From Charina bottae (taxonomy: Eukaryota > Chordata > Lepidosauria > Squamata > Charinaidae), in the NCBI GenBank assembly GCA_023362775.1, contig JALMGJ010000019.1:2261501-2325500 (forward strand): a DNA stretch of 64,000 bases, written 5' to 3'. This document shows positions 1-10,119 of this stretch, piece by piece. A program made the translations under genes and the position numbers. Below the pieces are notes generated by a model. It did not search any database, was not told where the DNA came from, and saw nothing but the letters and a program-made list of their open reading frames with translations. The number at the start of each line of letters is the position of its first letter. Position 1 is the stretch's first letter.

Positions 1-608
1 CCGTGGAACCTTAGGGTTCTGCGAGAGGTCACTAGGGGTTCCCTGGGAGATCACAATTTATTTTAAAAAATATTTCAAATTTGGGCAACTTCACATTAAA
101 GAGGTAAGTTTCATTCTTTATTTTTAGTTTAAGAACACTGTTAATGCATATATGTGGCGCTGTGGCATAACGGTTAAGACTACCGACTGTCAAACGAAAG
201 GACAGCAGGTCGGCAGTTCGAGACCCGGAAGTACCGCGTAATGGGGTGAGCTCCCATTCTCGCCCAGCTCCTGCCAACCTAGCAGTTCGAAAGCACGTAA
301 AATGCAAGTAGATAAATAGGTATCACTCCGGTGGGAAGGTAACAGCGTTCCGTGCGCCTCGGCGTTTAGTCATGCTGTCCATGTGACCACGGAAGCGTCT
401 ACGGACATCGCTGGCTCCCTTGGCCGAGAATCGGAGATGAGCGCTGTCCCCTAGAGCCGGATACGACTGGAGGGGAAACCTTACCTTACCTAATGCATAT
501 ATACAGGCCTACATATGAAATGAATATAATAATTTTGTAACTTGTGGCCTATATTTCAGCCTGAATATTTTAAGGGTTCCTCCAGGGTCAAAAGCTTGAG
601 AAAGGCTG
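1..608. mobile_element. hAT (Charlie-like) DNA transposon relic, split by a SINE
   Basis: Non-coding remnant of a cut-and-paste element. The sequence on both sides of the inserted SINE (about 1-153 and 491-608) reads as one repeat unit rich in the phrases AGGGGTTCC and AGGGTTCCTCC, and it ends in GAGAAAGGCTG, which resembles hAT terminal repeats of the CAGNNTTTCTC kind. The left end lies outside the window, so the target duplication cannot be checked. The family assignment rests on recognition of the repeat; the interruption by the SINE is directly visible. Confidence 0.55.
154..490 (+). mobile_element. tRNA-derived SINE, type B (CCTTACC-tailed)
   Basis: Complete SINE. A tRNA-like head with A-box-like GGCATAACGGTTAAGACT and B-box-like GGCAGTTCGAGACC is followed by a central domain (AAATGCAAGTAGATAAATAGG onward) and a tail of GGGGAAACCTTACCTTACC. 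It is bounded by the 12-bp direct repeat TAATGCATATAT (142-153 and 491-502), the expected target-site duplication of LINE-driven insertion. The head retains polymerase III promoter motifs, so transcription is possible but unproven. A second copy lies at 35063-35386. Confidence 0.9.
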
Positions 609-750
609 GTCTACTTGACTTATTCATTCCTGCTTTGGAACATTATTTTAGAAAACTTGCCCACTCGTCATAGAAAGAGAAGTGTTCTGCTCTCAGACTA
701 CACAAGGCTAAGGTCTTTGGCTCCACTTTGATATGAATCATGGGTTAGGG

Positions 751-885
751 CAGTGCTTCCCAACCTTGGCATCTTGAAGATGTGTGGACTTCAACTCCTA
801 GAATTCCCCAGCCAGCCATGCTGGCTGGGGAATTCTGGGACTTGAAGTCCACACATCTTCAAGTTGCCATGGTTGAGAAACACTG
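751..885. mobile_element. Palindromic hAT MITE (foldback)
   Basis: About 135 bp that reads almost the same on both strands. It begins CAGTGCTTCCCAACCTTGGC and ends with GTTGAGAAACACTG, meeting at a central CCAGCCAGCATGCTGG-like hairpin tip. Flanks GGTTAGGG (743-750) and GGTTACAG (886-893) match at 6 of 8 positions, consistent with an old 8-bp hAT duplication. Relatives are at 20508-20576, 22682-22787, 56316-56386 and 62069-62157. Non-coding; a perfect-stem transcript would be a long hairpin. Confidence 0.75.
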
Positions 886-1399
886 GGTTACAGTCATAAT
901 TCCCTTATAGAAATAGTGCAATGTAAATTCTTGAAGTCAGTGTTCCAAATTCTTAAGTGGATCTCAACCATCATCTTGTGCTAACCCTCTGATTTACCCA
1001 AGAAGACAAGTTGTGCGCATCTGAGAATCTCTGGCTAAAGCCTAACTGAGTAGACTTGGCTCCCCTAATAATTCTGGATACATTTCATTTGGTCTGGAAG
1101 AAATCTCTATTGACTAAAATGCTAATTTTTGGCCTCTCCCATAGGGCTTTGCTGCTCGTGGCTCAGTGAGTCCTAAATATTGATCGTCAAAGTTAGCCAA
1201 GTCTAGCCTGCAGTGATGCTAGATCCTGGAGACTGAATCCAGGTCTGAAGCCAGCTAATCACTTTATCATTTGGGAATTACCCAACCACTGAAGAGCCTT
1301 CTCTCAGGCCAAGTTTAACATCTTGCTCAAGGCATCCTGGGAATTGTAGTCCAGAGCCTGGAAGAGTCAGTTCCCTTACCCCCTCCCCTCACGCAGGGT
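886..1399. other. Unannotated spacer
   Basis: No coding region, RNA gene or confidently recognised repeat. A short phrase near 1325-1350 (CTGGGAATTGTAGTCC) resembles the inner part of common hAT MITEs but is too small to assign. Confidence 0.4.
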
Positions 1400-1520
1400 G
1401 AAAATGGTGATTTGTGATTTGTATAATTAATGTATATATATGCTTGTAAGCCGCCTAGAGTCCTCCATTAGGGAGGGGATAGGCGGGGTATAAATACCAC
1501 AAAAAATAAATAAATAAAAA
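1400..1520 (+). mobile_element. LINE 3' end (L2/CR1-type tail)
   Basis: Ends in the sequence GCCGCCTAGAGTCCTCCATT, then AGGCGGGGTATAAATA and an (AAAT)n-like tail. The same tail architecture recurs at 51590, 58025 and 59220, which marks it as a LINE 3' untranslated end rather than unique sequence. No coding part remains. Confidence 0.65.
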
Positions 1521-3363
1521 ATCTTCCTCTCTGCTTTGGTCCAGGGTAAATTTGCTAGGATCCCTAAGGAGGATTGTACCTTCCATTTAGGCTCAGGGAC
1601 AGACAAAACAGGGGGCAGGCCTTCTTTATTATGCGGTGGCTGTGGGGATGGCTGAGGGGAGGGAGAGAAGGCTCCGGGAAGATTGGGGGTAGGTGACTAG
1701 AGGGCCAGAGGTGAGAAAGAGGGCAATGTGAACCAATCCTGCCCTATTCTTCCCCTAAAATCACTCCAGGATCCCTCTGATTTTATTCCTTCCAAAATAC
1801 AGAAAAAACAATCACATTGTTTGGGTTTCTACTGAACTGCAGCAAACTGTCTGAAACCCACTCAGAAACTACAGTTGGTACATGATCATATGACACTCAT
1901 CTTGCAGACTCTGCGTTGGTTACCAATAGGTTTCTGGGTGCAATTCGTCAGTTGCTCTGTGCAGAGTTCGAAATAGAGTCCTGCTCTTTCTGATAGCATA
2001 AAACTTTCCTGAATCCAGTTATGTGTTGAGTGTGTCCACTCTTGTTATTTATAGTCCTGCCCCCCTCCCACTTTTATCCTTCAAAGAGATTAGGGCATCT
2101 TGCTTCCTTTCACTGATAATGGCTTTACAGACAAAATCAGAACATGCTAACAGTGTAACAGAAAGTGTTACACTGAACGGCCGCTTCTCATTTCTGCTTC
2201 CCTTTCTTACTTCCCCAAAAATCCTTCCTTCATTTCCGTTATATAATTAGTGCTCAAGGCTGAATTAATGGTTCTCAACTCAAGATGAGTAATTCAGATT
2301 CTTGCCCTTCCAGGGTCTGACTATTCACATTGGAGAGATGCAATGAAATATTGGAAATATTGGTTGGAGGCTGAAGTGCTGCCAACAAGGTGAAAATTTC
2401 AATATCCAGAAAGTGGTTCAGTGCATAGAACAAAGAGGAGGGAAGGCAAGCCCATAAATAGCTCAGAGATTCAGGAGAATTGCCTTTTGGCTTTTCTCCT
2501 GGTATAACGTTCAAGCAAAAGAAGGTTATGAGCAGAGAGCTGTAAAGCTGAGAGCAAGTATGTGATTAATTCTTCGAGTTCTCAGATTCGGTGATGCTAG
2601 ACATTCCCCAGATCACAAGGGCCGTTGCTAGAAATGGAAATGATGTGATAGCCAACATGTGGATGATTTAAATATGGCTTTTTATAGAATTTTCCATGGG
2701 GGAATCCAATCACAGCTACGACCCATTGAGAAAGGTGTTCAATCCTTTCCCCCTGCACAATCGTTTTGATTAAAATTGCCCCCTGCACACCCCCAACGTT
2801 GCTATGTCTTATGGGGAAATAACAGCTTTTGAGCAATTTTAATCAAGATCACGGCATGGAAGAAGGAGTTAATGTTCCACTTGCGTGCCACTTACTTGTA
2901 GATGTTATTGAAAAAGACTCATTAAACAGTCCTGCCTTTACCAAAATGCAAGGTGACCCTGAATTTCAGATGACCTCCCTTCACACAAGGATGTTTAGAT
3001 AGAAAAACCCACCTGAGTCCTTTACTGTATTAACAGTAAATGTAAAAAACCCTCCTATTTTTAATATAAATTATTTTGGGGAGCAGGAGGAACATACCTT
3101 GCTTTCATACCTATACAGTCTTCAAATATTAAATATCACATCTAGTTTGGCCAAAGGCTGCAGTTTCAAACCTAGATTCCTGGAGGCATATCCCATGGAA
3201 ATAAGTAGGGCTGGTTTCTGAGCAAACCACGGAGATCTGAATCATGGGTGGCTGAAATTTGGGACTGGATTTACTCAAAGGTTCATTTGACCAGAGAACA
3301 GGTAATCCTACAGTGAAACACTCTTCTTTTAATGGGAACTCTCTTGCCTTTTAGTAAGATTAG
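1521..3363. other. Spacer with one LINE scrap
   Basis: A phrase at about 1905-1975 (TTGGTTACCAATAGGTTTCT) resembles the 3' region of an L2-like LINE. The remainder shows no gene, long repeat or simple-sequence array that I can support. Open frames of 75-79 codons here have no recognisable domain and look like chance. Confidence 0.4.
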
Positions 3364-3545
3364 TGTCAGCCCCACTAGATAGATCAAACCAGGAAATCAG
3401 CTCCACAGGAAGACTAGAATTACTTTTATTGAGGTTGGCTACAATAACAGAATCTTGCAAGTCTGATTGTGGTGCACCTCCCCACCCCCTTATACTTCAG
3501 TGAATTAGGGAGGTGTCTGCTTGAGTTGCTTCAGAATATTATCTC
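3364..3545 (-). mobile_element. LTR fragment, 3' part
   Basis: Read on the minus strand, this ends in GGGGCTGACA (TG...CA rule satisfied at the end that is present) and contains a polyadenylation-like AATAAAAGTAATT preceded by GACTTGCAAGATTCTGTTA. The same order of motifs occurs at 14992-15256 and at the end of 36181-37170. The 5' part of the LTR is not recognisable here. Confidence 0.6.
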
Positions 3546-3678
3546 ATTTCTCAAGGCTTAAACAATGTTTCTGCCCCCTTTGCCTAGGTACTGTAATGGT
3601 TCTTGCATATTTCCTTCAAGGTCATCTTCCTTAGTCTCTACAATTAGTGACATTAAATTGTCTCTATTTTATCTTGAT

Positions 3679-4027
3679 TTTATTTTATCTTTAGGGGCGT
3701 GGTGGCTCAGTGGGTAAGACGCCAGGCTTGTCGATCGGAAGATTGCAAGTTCGGAGGTTCGAATCCCTAGTCCTGCTTGCGGAGTGAGCTCCCGCACTAG
3801 CTCCAGCTCTTGCCAACCTAGCAATTCAAAAGCATGCAAATGCAAGTAGATGAATAGGTACCACTTCGGTGGGAAGGTAACAGCGTTCCGCGTGTGTCAT
3901 GCAGCCACATGACCATGGAAGCGTCTTCGGACAACGCTGGCTCTTTGGCTAACAAACGGAGATGAGCACCGGCCCCTAGAGTCGGACACGACTGCACAAA
4001 TGTGCGGGGGGTACCTTTACTTTTTAC
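3679..4027 (+). mobile_element. tRNA-derived SINE, type A
   Basis: The SINE body starts at about 3694 with GGGGCGTGGTGGCTCAGTGG, an intact A-box-like tRNA head. It continues through the shared central domain (GCAAGTAGATGAATAGGTAC) and ends in GGGGGGTACCTTTACTTTTT. The 15-bp repeat CTATTTTATCTTGAT at 3664-3678 and 4028-4042 is a plausible target duplication, with about 15 extra bases before the head. The first of six type A copies. Confidence 0.88.
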
Positions 4028-4042
4028 CTATTTTATCTTGAT

Positions 4043-5986
4043 GAGACAGCAAGGACTCCAACTGACAAGTCCCTCAAAATAAAATATATGAGAAAGAAGG
4101 GGATGAGAAACTGATGCATTTGAATTTATTGCACATCCATGCTAAAATGCTACTGTGTCTCAGTGTTGCTGAATCAGCAAGATATTCTGTTTGAAGGACA
4201 ACTAGCTCCATTGTGACATGAAGCCATGGATGAATATTCTGTAACCCTAATATTCTGTCACTTCTTTAGAAACCTATGAAGCATATCTTATTATAACCAA
4301 TGAATAAACAAGGAGGTTAGCTGGTAGAAAATGGAGTTATTTTACCTAGGCTGCAAAAATCAACCACCAAGAGACAGAGATCTCTAACTCTGGATACGAC
4401 TTGGTGGTCACCGAGATTTTTCAGCCTAGATCTGCAACCCTGGCAGAAAAGTGTCAGTGTTAAATGGAAGCTCCAGGGGTAATTATTTTGATATTCCTAT
4501 TTTCACCATGCCCTCTTCCCGGGTAATCCATTGAACAAATAACTAAAGTTGCACAGCGATCACTGCAGGTTTAAGATGTTATAACTGTGAGCAGAAAGCA
4601 TTACTACAGAATGGCTGGAAATGGCAGGAGAATAGAAAACCTTCTCTTTTTTTTAAGCCAATGAAATGTTAAACTCTGCAAGCTATTAACAACTTTGGAG
4701 ATGAAGAATTATAGTTAATGAACAGTTATCATTTTTCAGAAATATGTTAAACATTGTGAGACACGCACACACATGTACACACAGACACACCTAAACAAGC
4801 AAACCACCTATGGTTCTTATTATTATGACATGTCAAACCAAGTTTCGAAAACTGGACCTACAGGTAGTCCTCGTTTAGCAACAACAATTGGGACTGGCAA
4901 CTCGGTCATTATAGAGACATCTGCCCACATGTTTTAAAGAAAAGGCTGTGCCTGCCTTCTTACAAGGAAGGAGGCAACCTCAGATCTGGAGTGGCCATTC
5001 AGGACTGGAACTCCCTCAAATCTGGAGCTAGACTTGGAGTTTGGTGTTTTGCTCTATCTGGTGCTTCAGAAAAGAGAAAGCGGGGAGAAGAAGAGGTCCT
5101 GAAGTCCTTTGCACCTATCTTCTGGGTATGTAGAAGATTTGTGGAGACCTCACAAAGGCTTCTGAGAATACCAGGTGGGCAACTTTTCACTGAGCAGAAG
5201 TCACCATTTACCACCACTCAGTAGTTGGTGACCCTCAGTAGTTGAGGGTTATAGTAGGTGGCAGGGTAATGGAACTGTGGTGTGATGGGACAACTCCGTT
5301 TACATTCGTTCCTGTATCGATTGGTGTTTTGATTGTTAGATAGTTCTTACCCTCCATCTCCTGCAGCAGCCAGAGACAATTGCTGCAGGTAAGAAAATGA
5401 GTTTCTGGAAGCAATTTCCTCTGGCAAATGAACTGAAGAATGTATTTTCAAAGCAAGCAAGGAAACCATTTCCAGTTTCAAAAAGTGCTGTAGAGGAGGT
5501 ATTTTAACATTAAACCATTGCTGTTTCAGTAAGTGTAGCACTTAGCTTTATGAAAGAAGATGTGCAGGTTTCTTACAGAATTCTTTGCTAAATTCCTTCA
5601 AACAAAACTCTGAATCAGGTTGGCAGAGTCTTTTGAAGTTCAAGTGACAGCTCTTTCAATTCTTGTTTTTAATCTTATGCCACAATAAAGCAATTTGTCT
5701 TAAGGTGAGCGAGATTCTGAGATTTGTCTTAAACATTCTTCAGCTCTCAAAACATGAAGATGGCATTGTCCAGCTTTCTCACTGCTTTCTCCTCTTTTCC
5801 TATTCTGCCTACAGCAAGATATTAATATTCTTTCCTATTCTGCTTAATTTCAAATGATTTCAAATGTGTTTTTTTTAAAAAATAAGCACAAAGCTAGCGC
5901 CCAGCATGAATCAGTAAATCTCCCAGTTTTATTTTTATTTCTTTTTAAATAAAATGTATCACATTAAAAAAAACCTAAGGTTTAAA
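4043..5986. other. Spacer with a Tigger-like MITE end at 4861-4915
   Basis: The only repeat I recognise is CAGGTAGTCCTCGTTTAGCA at 4861, the terminal sequence of the MITE present in full at 9412-9822. The rest is A+T-rich and unassigned. Small overlapping open frames at 4991-5224 on both strands have no domain features. Confidence 0.5.
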
Positions 5987-6821
5987 TTTCTATTTTCTTA
6001 GTGGAAACGTTTCACTCCTTATCCAAGGAGCTTCTTCAGTCTGAGTAAAGTTAGTAAGGGAATCCTTAAATATGTTTCTAGGCTGGCTGTGTGACCTTGC
6101 ACCTGGGGCTAGGTCATGGTTATTTTTGAGATGTTTGTTTCTAAGTCCCTTTATCATCTAAAGGAGGATCGTTAAGATTACCCTGCTGCTGTTGAGCTTG
6201 TGAAATGGTCTTAATCTTCCTAGGCACAGAAGACAAAGCAGGAAGGAAGATAGGGGAAAGGTTATGCCTGAGGCCCCCACCTCTATTCAAGGAAGGATTT
6301 TCCAAGTTGGCATGAATGGATTCCTTGACCCCTCTCTCAAACCACCTATCTTCTCTGTCTAAAATGTGAACATTAGATTAGAACATTAGACAGAGAAGAT
6401 AGGTGGTTTGAGAGAGGGGTCAAGGAATCCATTCATGCCAACTTGGAAAATCCTTCCTTGAATAGAGGTGGGGGCCTCAGGCATAACCTTTCCCCTATCT
6501 TCCTTCCTGCTTTGTCTTCTGTGCCTAGGAAGATTAAGACCATTTCACAAGCTCAACAGCAGCAGGGTAATCTTAACGATCCTCCTTTAGATGATAAAGG
6601 GACTTAGAAACAAACATCTCAAAAATAACCATGACCTAGCCCCAGGTGCAAGGTCACACAGCCAGCCTAGAAACATATTTAAGGATTCCCTTACTAACTT
6701 TACTCAGACTGAAGAAGCTCCTTGGATAAGGAGTGAAACGTTTCCACTAAGAAAATAGAAATCCAGTTGACATGATTCAAGCCACAGACTGTTCCACCTG
6801 GATGACTGAGAACCTTCATAG
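5987..6821. mobile_element. Penelope-like terminus inserted as a giant inverted repeat
   Basis: An 835-bp insertion flanked by the 14-bp direct repeat ACCTAAGGTTTAAA (5973-5986 and 6822-6835). Inside, arms 5986-6361 and 6387-6762 are reverse complements over 376 bp with no mismatch or gap that I can find, around a 25-bp spacer; about 59 bp follow the right arm. The arms end in a CTGAAGA-hairpin-GAAACG motif and AGAAAATAGAAATCCAGTTG, shared with 61148-61264. Target duplication of this size, inverted self-copies and the hammerhead-like motif fit Penelope-like elements; the family call is inference. No coding region. Confidence 0.7.
6709..6740 (+). ncRNA. Hammerhead-like motif (right arm copy)
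   Basis: CTGAAGA (6709-6715) is followed by a 7-bp stem GCTCCTT/AAGGAGT closed by GGAT, then GAAAC at 6735-6739. This is the order of the hammerhead core, CUGANGA, stem II, GAAA. One unpaired A (6716) precedes the stem, and stem I is weak, so activity is doubtful. An identical copy is on the minus strand in the left arm at about 6008-6039. Confidence 0.4.
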
Positions 6822-6978
6822 ACCTAAGGTTTAAAATAATTTTAAAAGTTCAATGCTGCAAGTATAATTTATGTTGTTTTTTGATTGTAGTTTATTTTTT
6901 CCAATGATCAATCTATATTAAAATATGATTATTTTGTTTTCTTATAAGACAAAATGAGTGGTCACTGTTAGCTTCAAG

Positions 6979-6979
<1 letters not shown>

Positions 6980-7019
<40 letters not shown>

Positions 7020-7020
7020 T
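6980..7020. repeat. (ATT)n microsatellite
   Basis: About 13 uninterrupted ATT units. A second compound (TGT)n(TAT)n tract lies at 7185-7219. Confidence 0.95.
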
Positions 7021-7722
7021 TATTTTCATCAAGGAATAACAGTACAAATAACAAACAAACAAAGAAACAAAAAATCTTATCTCTAACTGGTGTTCTTTGG
7101 AAATCTGAGTTCAGAATTATCCAAATAATGCCCTAAGATATCATACGCGCCCAGCAGTTTTACAATTTTATAGTTGTTATAGACTGTTGTTGTTGTTGTT
7201 GTTATTATTATTATTATTTATTTCCCTTTTCCCTTCTTAAGAAGACTCAGTAAATACTGATAATTTAGGGTTTTATCCCCAAACCTAAGAATGATCCAAA
7301 TACCACTATAATACATATGGGGTTCTGAGCAAAACCATTTTTTGTAACTAAATGTTATGAGGTCAATAATTCTGATTATGCTCCAATAATTATGGGGAAA
7401 ACTGTTGCCAGTTTATTCCATAATTTCAGTATTTCAATTGTTAGGTCCCAACATTTTGCAATCTTTTCCAGTTTCTTTTAAGTTACCGTAGTGTAATTTG
7501 GTGTTGCCACATTTATCAATAAAATTTGCTTTTCTTCAACTACTCTAAGATCTGGCATGTTGAGTTCTAGATGTCAGACTGTCTGAATTAGATAATCCCA
7601 TAAATTCTTTATGTTGTCATTCTGGAGCACTTTTTCAACATTATAATCATACCAGAATTTTGGGATATCCAATTAATATTTTGGCATAAATTCCAATGTA
7701 TCATTTTTGTCATGTGATCATT

Positions 7723-8040
7723 AAAAAGGTAAAGGTTCCCCCCGCACATTTGTGCAGTCATGTCCGACTCTAGGGGCCGATGCTCATCTCTGTTTGTTAG
7801 CCGAAGAGCCAGCGTTGTCCGAAGACACTTCCACGGTCATGTGGCTGCATGACGCGCGCGGAAGTGGTACCTATTCATCTACTTGCATTTGCATGCTTTC
7901 GAATTGCTAGGTTGGCAAGAGCTGGGGCGAGTGCGGGAGCTCACTCCGTCACGCGGGACTAGGGATTTGAACCTCCGAACTTGTGACCTTCCGATCGACA
8001 AGCCTGGCGTCTTACCCGCTGAGCCACCATGCCCCTTAAA
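7723..8040 (-). mobile_element. tRNA-derived SINE, type A
   Basis: Minus-strand copy with complete head (reverse complement of GAGCCACCATGCCCC) and tail (GGTAAAGGTTCCCCCCGCAC on the plus strand). Flanked by GTGATCATT at 7714-7722 and 8041-8049, a 9-bp target duplication. Sequence CATGACGCGCGCGG keeps CpG sites, which suggests a fairly young copy. Confidence 0.9.
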
Positions 8041-9263
8041 GTGATCATTTAATTTAATTTAAATGTGATCATGCTTTGACTTATAATCTGGGCAATTTTG
8101 CAACAGCTGCTGATTAGGTGGTGAACAGTCACGTCTTTCTCTTTCCATTATCTACATTTGTTGTTGTTTCTACTTTTTTTAATGTTCATTTTTATGACAT
8201 TTGTTGCTCATGCTCGTTCTTGTGCTGCAAATATTAAGCCTCCTGTTTCCTTCTTGATGGATCTAATCTGAAGCCCTTGCCAATTTATGGGGACCCCATA
8301 AATTCTTGGACTGGTCAGCTGGGTGAATGTGCATGAGGACACCCCTCATCCACCCACACACTCCCCCCTAATTCAGGGATTCTTGTATACCATGCATGCA
8401 CACACAATTCACCCTGCAAGATCAGAGAGGAAGAGAGACTTCAATTTCTTTCTTTAGAGGATTAGAATCCCTTTTCTCTCAATGATAATAGCGACAACCA
8501 GCAGGAAAACAGGATAAGGAAGGAGGGGAAGAGGAGGGAGAGGAAAGAGCTTAATCTCTTCTCCCTAGTGATCAAATAATTGGCCAAAGATCTTACTGTA
8601 GATTTATTCTTCTTTTTGACCCTAGCAAAGAGGGCTCTGGTGAGTCTGTAACTGTACTGTGGAGAGCAACACACACCATCTTCCACAGCACAATTGTGGT
8701 AGGGTCAGGGAGGAGAAAGGGATGGGCAGTGAATAAGGGAGGGATTACTCTCTGTGTTATGTACTTTTGATCAGGACCTGGCCAAACATTTAACACACAA
8801 CTTCTAGACACAGCTTAATTGAACCCCCTTGTCTATATTTTGCAAATCTCCCTATGTTTTTCAAAGCAGAGTCATGGCCTCCTTTCTTTACACATTAACC
8901 CAACTCAGTCATTGCTGGTCCTTTGCAAGGCATGTCTTAATATCCTCCCATTTGTGTTATTGCAGGGGAGATCTGCTAAAAACCCCACAGCCCATCACTT
9001 GTTGAAACAACCGCTCATGGTTAACTTTATTCAGATTTTAGAGCACAAGCTAATTTGTCCTCCTTTAGCAGTGGCTCCAAATTGGGCAGAAGAGTTTTAG
9101 GCTGCTTTTATTTTAGCCAATAAACATAACTCTGCTACATATAATGTCACCAATTTTTGCTATTTAGCTTTTAGCAGATGGCAGATGATGACCTCTGTAG
9201 TGTAAAAAATACTAAGATCATTGCTAGTATTTGCATTTTAATTGTTACATCTCTTAATTTTTA
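8041..9263. other. Unannotated spacer
   Basis: No domain-bearing frame and no repeat I can name. An open frame at 8819-9100 (93 codons) has no motif, no similarity I recognise and ordinary composition. Confidence 0.4.
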
Positions 9264-9400
9264 GGTATTTATTTATTTATTTATTCAATTTATATGACTG
9301 CCCATGTCAACAAGTGACTCTGGGCAGCGAACAGAATTAAAATAAAATAAAAACAACTACAAAACATTACAAAAATTAAAATACAATGCAGCTGAGAAAC
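9264..9400 (-). mobile_element. LINE 3' tail, minus strand
   Basis: Starts with (TATT)n and TCAATTTATATGACTGCCCA, then GACTCTGGGCAGCGAACA and an A-rich stretch. The same string heads the longer copy at 22320-22650 and a shorter one near 46795, so it is the reversed 3' end of a LINE or its SINE partner. Confidence 0.6.
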
Positions 9401-9411
9401 ATCAGTCATTA

Positions 9412-9822
9412 CAGGTAGTCCTCATTTAACAACCATTCGTTTAGTGATGGTTCGGACTTACAACAGTGCTGAAAAAACCAACTTACGACCGGTTCTCACA
9501 CTTATGACCGTCACAGCATCCCCACAGTCATGTGATCACGATTTGGGTGCTTGGCAACCAGTTTGCATTTATGACTGTTGCAGCATCCTGTGGTCATGTG
9601 ATCACCGTTCTCGACCTTCCCAGCCATTTTCCTGGCAAGCAAAATCAATGGGGAACCGTGTGATTAGCTTAATGACCACATGGTTCGCTTAATGCCTGTG
9701 GTGATTTGCTTAACGACTGCTGCAAAAAAGTTTGTAAAATCGGGTTGGATTTGCTTAATGACTGCTTTACTTAGCAACCGAAATTCCAGTCCCAATTGCG
9801 GTTGTTAAGTGAGGACTACCTG
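9412..9822. mobile_element. Tigger/pogo-like MITE
   Basis: A 411-bp non-autonomous DNA transposon. It begins CAGGTAGTCCTCATTTAACA and ends GTTAAGTGAGGACTACCTG, inverted repeats of about 22 bp, with TA on each outer side (9410-9411, 9823-9824), the target preference of Tc1/mariner/pogo elements. The interior repeats CTTAATGAC/CTTAACGAC phrases and has no transposase. A second, degraded copy is at 39524-39750. Confidence 0.8.
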
Positions 9823-10119
9823 TATGCTATGTCACACTGCTCTATCTACACAGCTGCCCAACCACTCAGTGGTACAAGAAATAGCATGTTGTATAGATGG
9901 AGTAAATGCAGATTGATATTTCCTAGGGGGCACATGTACAGTATATTCTTGCCCGACGGTGCTAACCCAGGGATGGAAACTGACATAAAAGTTCTTTTTC
10001 CCTTTTTTCCAGCTGAGAAAAAATCCTTTGGGGGCAGGGGGGAAGAAATAACTGCTTTGTTTCACTTTGTTTCTAAAATGTCTCGTCAAGTGTGTGCCCA
10101 AGGGAAGGGACAAGGGAGT

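Noticed and set aside
3694..3790. Functional tRNA gene
   Set aside because: A and B boxes are present but there is no cloverleaf with anticodon stem, and the head is joined to a SINE body in all copies.
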